In this document: one piece after another, positions 37,744 through 48,421 of the stretch | Position numbering within the stretch: position 1 is the stretch's first letter | Layout: each line of letters begins with the position of its first letter | Notes under the pieces: model-generated | Database searches by the model: none | What the model was told of the DNA's origin: nothing | The model's input: only the letters and a program-made list of their open reading frames with translations | Made by a program: the position numbers and the translations under genes | Assembly (NCBI GenBank): GCA_025361565.1 | Contig: JANYKN010000126.1 | Coordinates: forward strand, 62,001-126,000 | Direction of reading: 5' to 3' | Source: Bacteroidota bacterium | Lineage (GTDB): Bacteria > Bacteroidota > Bacteroidia > Bacteroidales > NBLH01 | DNA length: 64,000 nt

Positions 37744-38631
37744 TTATTTCATATCTTCAATTTGCTTTGCGAGTTTTGAAAACGTAGTTTTACTGACCTG
37801 AGTAAGCGGTAGTCTCAGAAAATCCTGAGTTATTCCGAGTATCTTAAGTGCAGCTTTTACGCCTGCAGGATTTCCATCCACAAATAAAGTATTCATTATC
37901 TCAAGCAATTTTTGCTGAATCACCCAAGCTTCTTTGAATTTTCCTTTTAAAGCGGAATGTACAAGATTTGAAAATTCAGCAGGAAAAGCATTTGCTGCAA
38001 CTGAAATTACACCTTCAACCCCAAATGACAACAAAGGCAAGGTTATCAAATCATCCCCTGAGATTACTTTAAAATCGGCTGGTTTATTTTTTACAATGGT
38101 CATTATTTGCTCCAAATTGCCAGAAGCTTCTTTTACAGCAATAATATTATCAAAATCGTTTGCCAACTGAACAACAGTTTCGGCAGTTAAATTAACAGCG
38201 GTGCGTCCTGGAACATTATAAAGTATAATAGGAACCGGACTGATATTAGCAATTGCCTTGTAATGTCCATAAAGTCCACGCTGGCTTGGCTTGTTATAAT
38301 ATGGAGTTACTGATAAAATACCATCAATCCCTAAAAAATTATAATGCTTTATCGTATTCACCACTTCATTGGTGTTATTACCACCAAAGCCTGCTATAAT
38401 TGGAACTCGCTTTTCGGTATATTCTATTACAAAATTAAGCACTGCCTGTTTCTCTTCTTTATTTAATGTTGCAGCTTCTCCGGTTGTTCCCAATACAACT
38501 AAGTAATCAACACCATTATCAAGAATATGTTTTATCAGCTTTTCCAATGATAAAAAATCGATACTTGAATCTTTTCGAAAAGGAGTAACAATGGCTACTC
38601 CAACCCCAGTAAGTCTGCTTTGTAATTTCAT
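37744..38631 (-). CDS. dapA: 4-hydroxy-tetrahydrodipicolinate synthase
   Basis: This is a 295-residue TIM-barrel aldolase that condenses pyruvate with aspartate semialdehyde, the branch point to lysine and meso-diaminopimelate for peptidoglycan. The Schiff-base lysine is Lys167 in AVKEASG. The proton-relay Thr-Thr lies in GTTGEAATL (49-50), Tyr138 in LYNVPGR, and the substrate arginine (Arg143) is present. Length and motif order match E. coli DapA. It converges on secA and ends at the shared terminator. No other lys/dap gene is adjacent. Confidence 0.95.
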   Translation of the reverse strand: MKLQSRLTGVGVAIVTPFRKDSSIDFLSLEKLIKHILDNGVDYLVVLGTTGEAATLNKEEKQAVLNFVIEYTEKRVPIIAGFGGNNTNEVVNTIKHYNFLGIDGILSVTPYYNKPSQRGLYGHYKAIANISPVPIILYNVPGRTAVNLTAETVVQLANDFDNIIAVKEASGNLEQIMTIVKNKPADFKVISGDDLITLPLLSFGVEGVISVAANAFPAEFSNLVHSALKGKFKEAWVIQQKLLEIMNTLFVDGNPAGVKAALKILGITQDFLRLPLTQVSKTTFSKLAKQIEDMK

Positions 38632-38744
38632 TAGGTTAGGCGATTTTTGGTTTTATACAGTTTGTAATAGTAGTATTTCCTTCAACAATTCACTCATAAT
38701 TATTGGCAATAAATGATAATTATTAAGATTCGATTCTTAGATAA

Positions 38745-39284
38745 TTACTTGGCTTGAATTACTTCTAAATAATGCTTTATTTGCTTGATATAGTTTTCCA
38801 ATTTTTCAGTATTATTAATCTGTAAAACAAAATCAGCGTACTTTGATTTAATAGAATCATTGGTAATTTTAAACTTTGCAACAGATAAGGCAAATATATA
38901 ATGAATAGGAAATAAATTTGTTTGACTGAGATCAACTAAAATATCAAAATTCCGCTTCAGAAAGTCTCCAATTACAGGATTTGTAGGCTTACCATACCAA
39001 TTTACTTCATCCAAACCAAAATAATCAATTCCCAGTTTGTATGGGAAATATGCAATTTGATCGCTTTTTGAGGCAAAACCAATCCCAAAGACCCTTACAT
39101 TGTGTTTTTCAACAAAATCAATGAATTCTCTGGCTTGTTGATATTTTTCCCTGTCAACGGCATCAAATAAAAAACCAACCGTAGTTGCTGAAGCAAAATT
39201 ATTAAAGGCAACTTCCCTTTTAAGAGTTTTAAGCTCTTTATTCATGGTTAGAATGCCCGTTTTTTCTTTTATATTTTCTATCAT
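38745..39284 (-). CDS. DUF6913 family protein
   Basis: This 179-residue cytoplasmic protein is of the Bacteroidota-specific DUF6913 family. Visible features are a Rossmann-like pattern (VGFLFDAVDREKYQQARE, VRVFGIGFASKSDQ) and the conserved DEVNWYGKPTNPVIGDFL, followed by DILVDLSQTNLFPIHYIFALS. Function is unknown. The ORF opens further upstream, but I place the start at 39284 (MIENIKEK), where the family-like sequence begins; this is uncertain by a few codons. It lies immediately upstream of dapA in the same orientation with a 113-nt gap, an arrangement I recall from other Bacteroidota. Confidence 0.8.
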   Translation of the reverse strand: MIENIKEKTGILTMNKELKTLKREVAFNNFASATTVGFLFDAVDREKYQQAREFIDFVEKHNVRVFGIGFASKSDQIAYFPYKLGIDYFGLDEVNWYGKPTNPVIGDFLKRNFDILVDLSQTNLFPIHYIFALSVAKFKITNDSIKSKYADFVLQINNTEKLENYIKQIKHYLEVIQAK

Positions 39285-39611
39285 TTTCACAGTACAATAA
39301 TACAAAAAATCTCTATTATTATGCAATTATAAATCATTCAAAAACAGTATTGCATTGTTTATCAGCTTTCAAAAACAATTTCAAGTTCAACTAAAGTTGA
39401 ATATTTTATGAAAATATTGGGGCAAATCCAAATCAAATTGCATAAAATAGATTGTTATCAGGATTGGAATAAAATATTAAGTTTTATTATTAAATCCGAA
39501 AATCATAAATATAGTGCCTCATTATGTTTTACAACACCAATAAATATCGAGCTTTCATTTAAAATATTTATAATTTTAACCGCTCAAAGATCTATATTTA
39601 AAACATTCCGT
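39285..39611. other. Intergenic region between divergent DUF6913 gene and permease
   Basis: This is 327 nt of AT-rich sequence. A small hairpin TTCAAC-TAAA-GTTGAA lies at 39386-39401. An open frame runs into the permease from 39408, but it lacks any recognisable protein sequence before 39612. No convincing promoter was seen. Confidence 0.4.
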
Positions 39612-41036
39612 ATGAACTTTTTTAATAAATGCAAAAAATCGATTTCTATTTTGTCGGTCAATCGAATTATTTTATTAACTGGGATAATGATTTTGCCAAT
39701 TCTGGCAAATGCCACCTCCGTTAATGAAGCTCCATCTATTGGTGGTATTAGGATTGAATTTTTTCTTTTTGGATTAACCTTGTTGGGGGTAGCATTATTC
39801 CACAAGCAAACTTTTTGGGTTGCAATTACGGGGCTTAGTCTAATAGTTTTGTATAAACTTATTTTTGTTACAGGCTATCCATTTGCCGAACATTTTATAG
39901 GAACTAATTCCTTTTTCCAACAATTGGTGCATAAAGAATTCAGACAAGGAGAGTGGGGGATAATACTTAATCTATTAGGTCTTTTATTAGGTTTTTCATT
40001 ATTGGCTAAGATTTTTGAAGAATCCGGTGTTCCTGATATTCTTCCACGATATTTACCAAATGACTGGAAAGGCCCTTTTATGCTGCTGATTTTTGTTTTT
40101 ATCATTTCATCTTTCCTCGATAATATCGCTGCAGCAATGATTGGTGGTACTATTGCTATCGTAGTTTTTAAAAACAAGGTACATATTGGCTATATTGCTG
40201 CTATTGTGGCAGCATCAAATGCGGGAGGATCTGGAAGTGTTGTTGGCGATACCACCACTACTATGATGTGGATAGATGGAGTTTCTGCTTTTAATGTTTT
40301 CCATGGTTTTATTGCAGCAGGTGTTGCATTATTTATAGTTGGATGGTTTGCTGCCCACCAACAGGATAAATTTCAACGTATTACTGCTGATTCCGAACCA
40401 GGTGTCAAAATTGACTGGGTTCGCCTGGGAATTGTTCTGTCAATGTTAATTGGAGCAATTCTATCAAATATTTATTATGATATGCCCGCATTGGGTGTGT
40501 GGTTTGCCATATTAATAGGTAGTCTCTTTATTAAGATGCCTTGGCGTGAAATATCTTCATCATTTAAAGGTGCAATATTCCTAATTTGCCTGGTTACTTC
40601 AGCTTCATTTATGCCTGTTGAAACTTTACCTGATGCATCATGGATGACTGCTTTTGTTTTGGGATTTGTCTCATCAGTATTTGATAATATACCTTTAACC
40701 AAGCTATGTCTGGACCAAGGGCATTTCGATTGGGGAATGCTTGCGTATTCTGTTGGTTTTGGTGGTTCTATGATTTGGTTTGGTTCATCAGCTGGAGTTG
40801 CCATTACCAATAAATTTCCAGAATCGAGGGATGTAATGCTTTGGATAAGAAAAGGATGGCATGTTACTTTTGCTTATATTGTCGGATTTTTTGTACTTTA
40901 TCTAGTTATGGGCTGGGAACCTGCAAGTAATAAAAGGCATAAGGAACCGGCAGAAAATTGTCAGGTTGAAAATTGTCCAGTAAAGCTTAAAAAGGCAGCA
41001 TTAGAAAAAGCTTTTGAAGTAAAACCTGCGTTATAG
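39612..41036 (+). CDS. Ion transporter superfamily permease (ArsB/NhaD/CitMHS-like)
   Basis: This is a 474-residue integral membrane protein with about 11 to 12 helices. The first half carries SSFLDNIAAAMIGGTIAIVV and NAGGSGSVVGDTTTTMMW. The second half repeats the pattern with GFVSSVFDNIPLTKLCL and GSSAGVAITNKFPE. These paired reentrant-loop motifs mark the IT superfamily, which includes NhaD Na+/H+ antiporters, arsenite and citrate permeases. I cannot assign the substrate. I chose the ATG at 39612 (MNFFNKCKK) because the upstream frame looks non-coding. The short C-terminal tail contains CQVENC, two cysteines of unknown role. It converges on gyrB across a strong terminator. Confidence 0.82.
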   Translation: MNFFNKCKKSISILSVNRIILLTGIMILPILANATSVNEAPSIGGIRIEFFLFGLTLLGVALFHKQTFWVAITGLSLIVLYKLIFVTGYPFAEHFIGTNSFFQQLVHKEFRQGEWGIILNLLGLLLGFSLLAKIFEESGVPDILPRYLPNDWKGPFMLLIFVFIISSFLDNIAAAMIGGTIAIVVFKNKVHIGYIAAIVAASNAGGSGSVVGDTTTTMMWIDGVSAFNVFHGFIAAGVALFIVGWFAAHQQDKFQRITADSEPGVKIDWVRLGIVLSMLIGAILSNIYYDMPALGVWFAILIGSLFIKMPWREISSSFKGAIFLICLVTSASFMPVETLPDASWMTAFVLGFVSSVFDNIPLTKLCLDQGHFDWGMLAYSVGFGGSMIWFGSSAGVAITNKFPESRDVMLWIRKGWHVTFAYIVGFFVLYLVMGWEPASNKRHKEPAENCQVENCPVKLKKAALEKAFEVKPAL

Positions 41037-41061
41037 CTGAAATATAAAGTTACTTAAATAA

Positions 41062-41094
41062 GAAAGGGAAAGTAATTGATTACTTTCCCTTTTT
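41062..41094. terminator. Bidirectional terminator between the permease and gyrB
   Basis: AAAGGGAAAGTAAT pairs with ATTACTTTCCCTTT in a near-perfect 14-bp stem with a T run on the right and an A-rich left side. It separates converging genes. Confidence 0.88.
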
Positions 41095-41131
41095 AGATCC
41101 ATCTATATGGATGATCAATATTTATTAAACC

Positions 41132-43604
<2,473 letters not shown>

Positions 43605-44033
43605 ATGGCAAAATTATATTCCGAAATTGACAAAACGCTTTTAAAAGCAATTCCAAATCCAAGCAAGGAAGCTTATGAAATTAAGATAAAAATTCCTGAA
43701 TTTACATTTCTTGGTGTTCAGGAGCAGCCTGATTTTGCGACTGTATATCTTACATTTTATCCAAAGACTAAAATTATTGAACTAAAATCACTTAAACAAT
43801 ATTCATATCATTTAAGAGATATAACAGTTTCTTATGAGCGTTTAATTAATATTTTTTATGAGCAATTGATGGAAATATACGAACCAGAGCGTTGCCGAAT
43901 TGTAATGATTTGCAATCCACGAGGGGGAATTAGTTCAAAGCTTACCATCGATTCTGACTGGAAAGTGCGTGGTGGAGAAGAAAAATTCAACGATTGGGTT
44001 AAAAATGAGGATATTTGGAATGTGACAATGTAA
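43605..44033 (+). CDS. QueF-like T-fold protein lacking the catalytic cysteine
   Basis: This is a 142-residue protein of the QueF family. QueF is the NADPH-dependent 7-cyano-7-deazaguanine (preQ0) reductase of queuosine synthesis. The conserved frame is clear: PEFTFLGVQEQPDFATVYL, ELKSLKQY and NPRGGIS. However, the catalytic Cys of the FTSLCPKTGQPD motif is missing. Here the loop is one residue shorter, with Gly37-Val38 at that place, and no Cys is near. Asp43 (QPD) is kept, while the His of the FHED motif is replaced (VSYE, Tyr77-Glu78). The usual thioimide chemistry should be impossible. It may bind a deazapurine or have a new role. A terminator follows; no other queuosine gene adjoins. Confidence 0.8.
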   Translation: MAKLYSEIDKTLLKAIPNPSKEAYEIKIKIPEFTFLGVQEQPDFATVYLTFYPKTKIIELKSLKQYSYHLRDITVSYERLINIFYEQLMEIYEPERCRIVMICNPRGGISSKLTIDSDWKVRGGEEKFNDWVKNEDIWNVTM

Positions 44034-44065
44034 CCAAAATATTATTTTGGTTTTACAGAGGAAAT

Positions 44066-44106
44066 AAACCGGACTTTCAATTCAATTATTTGAAATTCCG
44101 GTTTTT
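44066..44106 (+). terminator. Terminator after the QueF-like gene
   Basis: AAACCGGA (44066-44073) with TTTCAA pairs with TTGAAA and TTCCGGTTT (44096-44104), and ends in a T run. Confidence 0.78.
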
Positions 44107-44198
44107 GATTTTAATAATTTCATCTCAGATTTTATAATTTAAAATGCACAAATAATTGGGTGTAAATTTTTTATCTGCAATTTAATAAATAAAATATT

Positions 44199-45119
44199 AT
44201 GAAAGTTCTAATCACGGGTGGCAGTGGACTAATTGGTAAAGCTTTAGCTCATGAGCTGCATCAAAAGGGTTATGAAATAGGTATTTTAGGAAGAAATAAT
44301 GAAAATACTTTAAATTTACCTTATCAATTCTATTCCTGGAATATCGATGCAGGAACTATAGATAAAGAAGCTGTAGAGAACACGGATTATATAATCCATT
44401 TGGCAGGTGCAAATATTTCAGAAAAACGCTGGACAGCTTTACAAAAAATCAATATAGAAAAAAGTAGGGTTAAATCTGCCGAAATGCTATTCAATGCCTG
44501 TATTGAAAATAATGTAAATCTTAAGGCATTTATATCGTCCTCTGCAATAGGTTATTATGGAACTTTTACATCAGAAAATATTTTGGATGAAACAGCTGGC
44601 CCCGGAAATGATTTTTTAGCCGAAATTGGCATCAAATGGGAAAAAGCAGCTGATTTATTTCGGGATAAAGGCATTAGAACAGTAAAAATACGTACCGGTG
44701 TGGTATTAAGTCATATGGGAGCTGCATACGTAAAAATGTCAAAAGCTGTAAAATTTGGATTGGGTTCCGCTTTCGGAAATGGCAAGCAATATGTTCCATG
44801 GATTCATTTGGATGATATCATTTCAATTTATATCAAAGCAATTGAAGATGAAAGCATGAAAGATATCTATAATGGAGTTTCTCCGAATAGTCTGAATAAT
44901 AAAGAATTAATTTTGGCAATTGCAAAAAGTTTAAAAAAACCTTGTTGGCTTCCTAACATCCCTGCCTTCATAATCAGGGCTGCATTTGGAGAAATGTCAG
45001 ATATTCTGCTCAAAGGGACCCGTGTATCGGCAAATAAAATAATACAACAAGGTTTTGAGTTTAAATATGCAGATATTAATATTGCATTGAATGATCTTGC
45101 AATCAAATCAAAAAGATGA
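44199..45119 (+). CDS. TIGR01777-family (YfcH-like) SDR epimerase
   Basis: This is a 306-residue protein of the extended short-chain dehydrogenase type. The NAD(P)-binding ITGGSGLIGKAL (5-16) is intact. Family features are HLAGANISEKRW, the SSSAIGYYG segment in which Tyr of the YxxxK-like site is displaced, a WE-KAAD helix, and the C-terminal DUF1731 part with LPNIPAFIIRAAFGEMSDILLKGTRV and a final GF-F-Y pattern. The family is widespread; the actual substrate remains unknown, and E. coli YfcH is its member. It stands alone on the plus strand. Confidence 0.92.
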   Translation: MKVLITGGSGLIGKALAHELHQKGYEIGILGRNNENTLNLPYQFYSWNIDAGTIDKEAVENTDYIIHLAGANISEKRWTALQKINIEKSRVKSAEMLFNACIENNVNLKAFISSSAIGYYGTFTSENILDETAGPGNDFLAEIGIKWEKAADLFRDKGIRTVKIRTGVVLSHMGAAYVKMSKAVKFGLGSAFGNGKQYVPWIHLDDIISIYIKAIEDESMKDIYNGVSPNSLNNKELILAIAKSLKKPCWLPNIPAFIIRAAFGEMSDILLKGTRVSANKIIQQGFEFKYADINIALNDLAIKSKR

Positions 45120-45358
45120 TTTTTTGCGTGCAAAACCCATAACCAATCATTTTTTCATGAAAAAATTGCAACTGGTTCATTATTAAAAAATAATGAACAG
45201 AAATACATAAAATTTTTGTATTGGATTTAAAGATTAATTTTCCAATTCTACATTAATTTAATCCAAAGAATACAAAATTATTATTATATTTAGCATGAAT
45301 AATAAGATGACTTTATGAAATCTAGCAATAAATAAAGAATTAACTAATATTTACTAAA

Positions 45359-46426
45359 ATGAAAAAAACGATTATTGGAATTATATTCTTGTTTTCAGTA
45401 GGAGCCTTTGCTCAAACAAGAAATTGCGTTACCCCAATCCCGAATTACACATATCAACAAAAATTTACCACAATTAAAGCACAAAGTGGCGATGACCAAA
45501 GACTTCCAACTGCTATAAAAATTGCAAAAGAAAATTGTTTATCAACCAGCCAGGTAAAAGAAATTGCAGAACTATTCGAAAATGATTATAATAGATTGGC
45601 TTTTGTTCAGGAAGCTTACTTGAGCACTACAGATAAAGATAATTTTTATGAAGTATACAACTCTTTCCTTTATTTTTCAACAGTCTTTCGTTTGCACGAT
45701 TATATTGCATCAACTAAAACAGTACAACCATCAGTAAATAATGAAGTTGTAACCGAAATGACTTTCCCTGACTATCAATTTCCGGATTTTAAAAGATATT
45801 ATGGCAAAACAGGTTGTAAAGAAATTATTTCTGACCAGGAATTTATGGATTTTGCAAATAGGGTTTTTAATGAGAAATCAGATAACTCCAAATTATACTT
45901 GTCTAAAGAATTTGCACAAAAACATTGTTTGGTAACAGCTCAGGCAATGAAAATTGCATCATTACTTAATAGTGAAAATGATCGTTTGGAATTTTTAAAA
46001 ACTGCATATACCAGAGTTTATGATCCAGATAATTATAAATATGCTCATCAATTATTTAAAAATGACGCAAATAAGAAGGAATTAGCTAATTATGCAAGCG
46101 GAGCAACCAACGTTGTTGTAAATAATGATCCACCTTGCGAAGTAAATGCAACTGATTTTCAGGCGGCTAAAGCTCAGATTAATAAAGAAAGTTTTAATAA
46201 CACAAAAATTAATTTAGCCAAACAGATAATAAAAAGTAAAAAGTGTTTCAAAACCCAGCAAATTATTGAAATTTTGAGCCTTTTTTCATACAGCACCTCA
46301 AAGTTGGATATTGCAAAATTTGCTTATGACTTTACATCTGATAAAGAAAACTATTATAAAGTGGCTGATTCTTTTTCATTTGCAGCTGATAAAGATGATT
46401 TATTGAAATTTTTGAAGACCAAATAA
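45359..46426 (+). CDS. Exported protein with three DUF4476-type repeats
   Basis: This is a 355-residue exported protein. After a signal peptide (1-19, ending GAFAQ) come three DUF4476-like helical units, at about 35-115, 160-245 and 265-353. Each has a start resembling F..(A/I)..I, a central cysteine (ENCLSTSQVKEIAELF, KHCLVTAQAMKIASLL, KKCFKTQQIIEILSLF) and a closing D..N.Y pattern. The repetition is clear by eye. Function is unknown; the family is confined to Bacteroidota and some metazoa. The paired cysteines might form disulfides in the periplasm. It is followed 35 nt later by the esterase lipoprotein signal region. Confidence 0.85.
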   Translation: MKKTIIGIIFLFSVGAFAQTRNCVTPIPNYTYQQKFTTIKAQSGDDQRLPTAIKIAKENCLSTSQVKEIAELFENDYNRLAFVQEAYLSTTDKDNFYEVYNSFLYFSTVFRLHDYIASTKTVQPSVNNEVVTEMTFPDYQFPDFKRYYGKTGCKEIISDQEFMDFANRVFNEKSDNSKLYLSKEFAQKHCLVTAQAMKIASLLNSENDRLEFLKTAYTRVYDPDNYKYAHQLFKNDANKKELANYASGATNVVVNNDPPCEVNATDFQAAKAQINKESFNNTKINLAKQIIKSKKCFKTQQIIEILSLFSYSTSKLDIAKFAYDFTSDKENYYKVADSFSFAADKDDLLKFLKTK

Positions 46427-46529
46427 AATTCATCCATCTTTTATCATCGAAAATAGTATTAGTGAAAAAATTATCTTAACTTTTAATTGTTTTTCATTTC
46501 TACTTTTTTCATGTTCAAATAAGAGCGAT

Positions 46530-47309
46530 ATGAAAGATTCCTCAAATCTGGAAAATTTACCAACGGATATTGGTGGCATCCACAATGCCTATCCGTTGGG
46601 TATTACTGCCGCTGTTTATGGCTATTATGCCTATTTACCATCAGTATATTTTAAAAATGGCCCCAAATATCCGCTGCTCCTTTTTTTACACGGGGCAGGA
46701 GAGAAGGGCAACAGTGCAAATGATGCCAAAGTATTGGATATCGTTCTGCGAAATGGACCACCCCTTTTAATTGAGGAAAAGAAATGGAAACCAAAATATC
46801 CAATGGTTGTAGTTTCTCCACAGGCGCATGAGGGTGGCTGGAGTGCGGTCACAATTCATCAATTTATCAAATATCTTATTGATAATTATGAAATTGACAC
46901 CCAACGAATTTATATTACAGGTTTAAGCATGGGTGCTTATGGCACTTTCAGCTATCTTACAAGCAGTGGCGATAATTGTTACGTTGCTGCTGCTGTTCCT
47001 ATTTGTGGAGGAGGCAATTCAGTAAAAGTTTTGGGAATGAAACACATTCCTGTGTGGGCATTTCATGGTGATGATGATAACATAGTAAATGTGGATAATT
47101 CAAAGCATATGATTGATGCAATAAATGCATTAAAACCTCCAGTAAAAGCTAAACTCACTATTTATCCCGGAGTTGGCCATAATTCGTGGACTATGACTTA
47201 TAATGGAACTGGAATGGGTAAAGAAAGTACAGTTTATGATCCGTTTAATATGAGTATTTATGATTGGATGTTTCAGTATACTTGGAAACAGTTTAAAATC
47301 ATAAAGTAA
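46530..47309 (+). CDS. Exported alpha/beta esterase (probable lipoprotein, start uncertain)
   Basis: This is a 259-residue hydrolase from the first ATG. The oxyanion segment LLLFLHGAGEKG, nucleophile elbow GLSMGAYG and Asp in HGDDDNIV are present, with a late His in GVGHNSW. It resembles PHB-depolymerase/feruloyl-esterase-like enzymes of polysaccharide-degrading bacteria. The ATG at 46530 gives no export signal. In the same frame, however, the codons upstream (46470-46529) read FSFLLFSCSNKSD, a typical lipoprotein signal and lipobox. No ATG starts it. A GTG at 46462 would do so if the A6 run 46465-46470 had one more A; alternatively ATT at 46458 is used. The real product is probably a surface or periplasmic lipoprotein. 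Confidence 0.82.
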   Translation: MKDSSNLENLPTDIGGIHNAYPLGITAAVYGYYAYLPSVYFKNGPKYPLLLFLHGAGEKGNSANDAKVLDIVLRNGPPLLIEEKKWKPKYPMVVVSPQAHEGGWSAVTIHQFIKYLIDNYEIDTQRIYITGLSMGAYGTFSYLTSSGDNCYVAAAVPICGGGNSVKVLGMKHIPVWAFHGDDDNIVNVDNSKHMIDAINALKPPVKAKLTIYPGVGHNSWTMTYNGTGMGKESTVYDPFNMSIYDWMFQYTWKQFKIIK

Positions 47310-47509
47310 TCATATGCTGGTTATAATTACTTTATACATATAAATTGTGCACATTGCAATTTAAATTTGCGATCAATAAATAGTGTTTTTAGTTTGGGCA
47401 ATAACTTATATCTTTGCGTATTATCATTGGTATATAATGTTTTGTAGACTTTTATACTAAATACTTTGTTAGATATTCGTTATCCATTTAATAACCCAAA
47501 ATTGATCTC

Positions 47510-48391
47510 ATGGCAGACTTTAATTTAGTTGATATCCTCATCAATTCCGTTCTGGCCATTATCATGTTGGGCGTTGGACTATCACTTACTTTCAATGATT
47601 TTAAAAATATTCTTGTATATCCAAAAGCAATCATTACCGGACTTAGCATACAAATTTTAATTATCCCAATCATTGCTTTTGTTATTGCCTCTTTTTCAAA
47701 TATAAGCCCAGAGCAAAAAGTAGGAATTGTCTTAGTTTCAACTTGCGCAAGTGGTGCATCTTCAAACCTTATCACACATTTAGTCAAGGGCAACGTAGCA
47801 CTTGCAATTTCAATGACCACAGTCAATAGTTTTCTTACTTTGATAACTTTGCCATTTATTGTGAATATTGCCTTAAATTTTTATTTACATTCTACTAAAC
47901 AAATTAGTTTGCCCTATTTTCAAACAATTTTACAAATTTTCATGGTTACACTTTTCCCTGCTTCAATTGGTGTAATAATCAGGAGATTGAGTATTAAGTT
48001 TGCACAAAATATGGAAAAACCTTTAAAAATTACACTGCCTATCATTCTTTTTGGGGTTTTTGCAATTAAATTTTTAGCTGCAAAAAAATATGGTGGTTCA
48101 GGAATCACCAGTCATGAATTATTTATCCTTTTCCCTCCGATGTTGATATTAAATGTATTGGCTATGCTTTCTGGTTATTTATTTGCCAAATTAGTCAGGC
48201 TTCAATATCAAAATCAATATACCATTGCCATTGAAGTAGGCTTGCATAATACAGCTCTAGCACTTTTAGTTGCAGGTACAATCATTCATAGCCACGAAAT
48301 GGAGAAACCGGCCTTGGTATATGCGATTTTTACAATATTCTCGGCATTACTTTTTGTATTTGCTATTAAAGGCAGAAATATCCTTAAATAA
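47510..48391 (+). CDS. Bile acid:sodium symporter (BASS) family transporter
   Basis: This is a 293-residue membrane protein with nine to ten helices. Family landmarks are MLGVGLSLTFNDFKNIL at the end of helix 1, CASGASSNLITHLVKGNVALAISMT (Na+-binding crossover in the first half) and EVGLHNTALALLVA in the second half. Such carriers use the sodium gradient to take up organic anions such as bile acids, pantoate or pyruvate. The substrate cannot be told here. TATCTTTG at 47409-47416 may be its -7 element. Its stop lies 30 nt from the converging end of the beta-lactamase fusion gene. Confidence 0.9.
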   Translation: MADFNLVDILINSVLAIIMLGVGLSLTFNDFKNILVYPKAIITGLSIQILIIPIIAFVIASFSNISPEQKVGIVLVSTCASGASSNLITHLVKGNVALAISMTTVNSFLTLITLPFIVNIALNFYLHSTKQISLPYFQTILQIFMVTLFPASIGVIIRRLSIKFAQNMEKPLKITLPIILFGVFAIKFLAAKKYGGSGITSHELFILFPPMLILNVLAMLSGYLFAKLVRLQYQNQYTIAIEVGLHNTALALLVAGTIIHSHEMEKPALVYAIFTIFSALLFVFAIKGRNILK

Positions 48392-48421
48392 CTAGTATCA
48401 GATCTTGTTCAGAAAAAAGGT

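Noticed and set aside
39408-39611. N-terminal extension of the permease
   Set aside because: The 68 additional codons show no membrane or signal features and no family match. The usual start of such permeases fits 39612.
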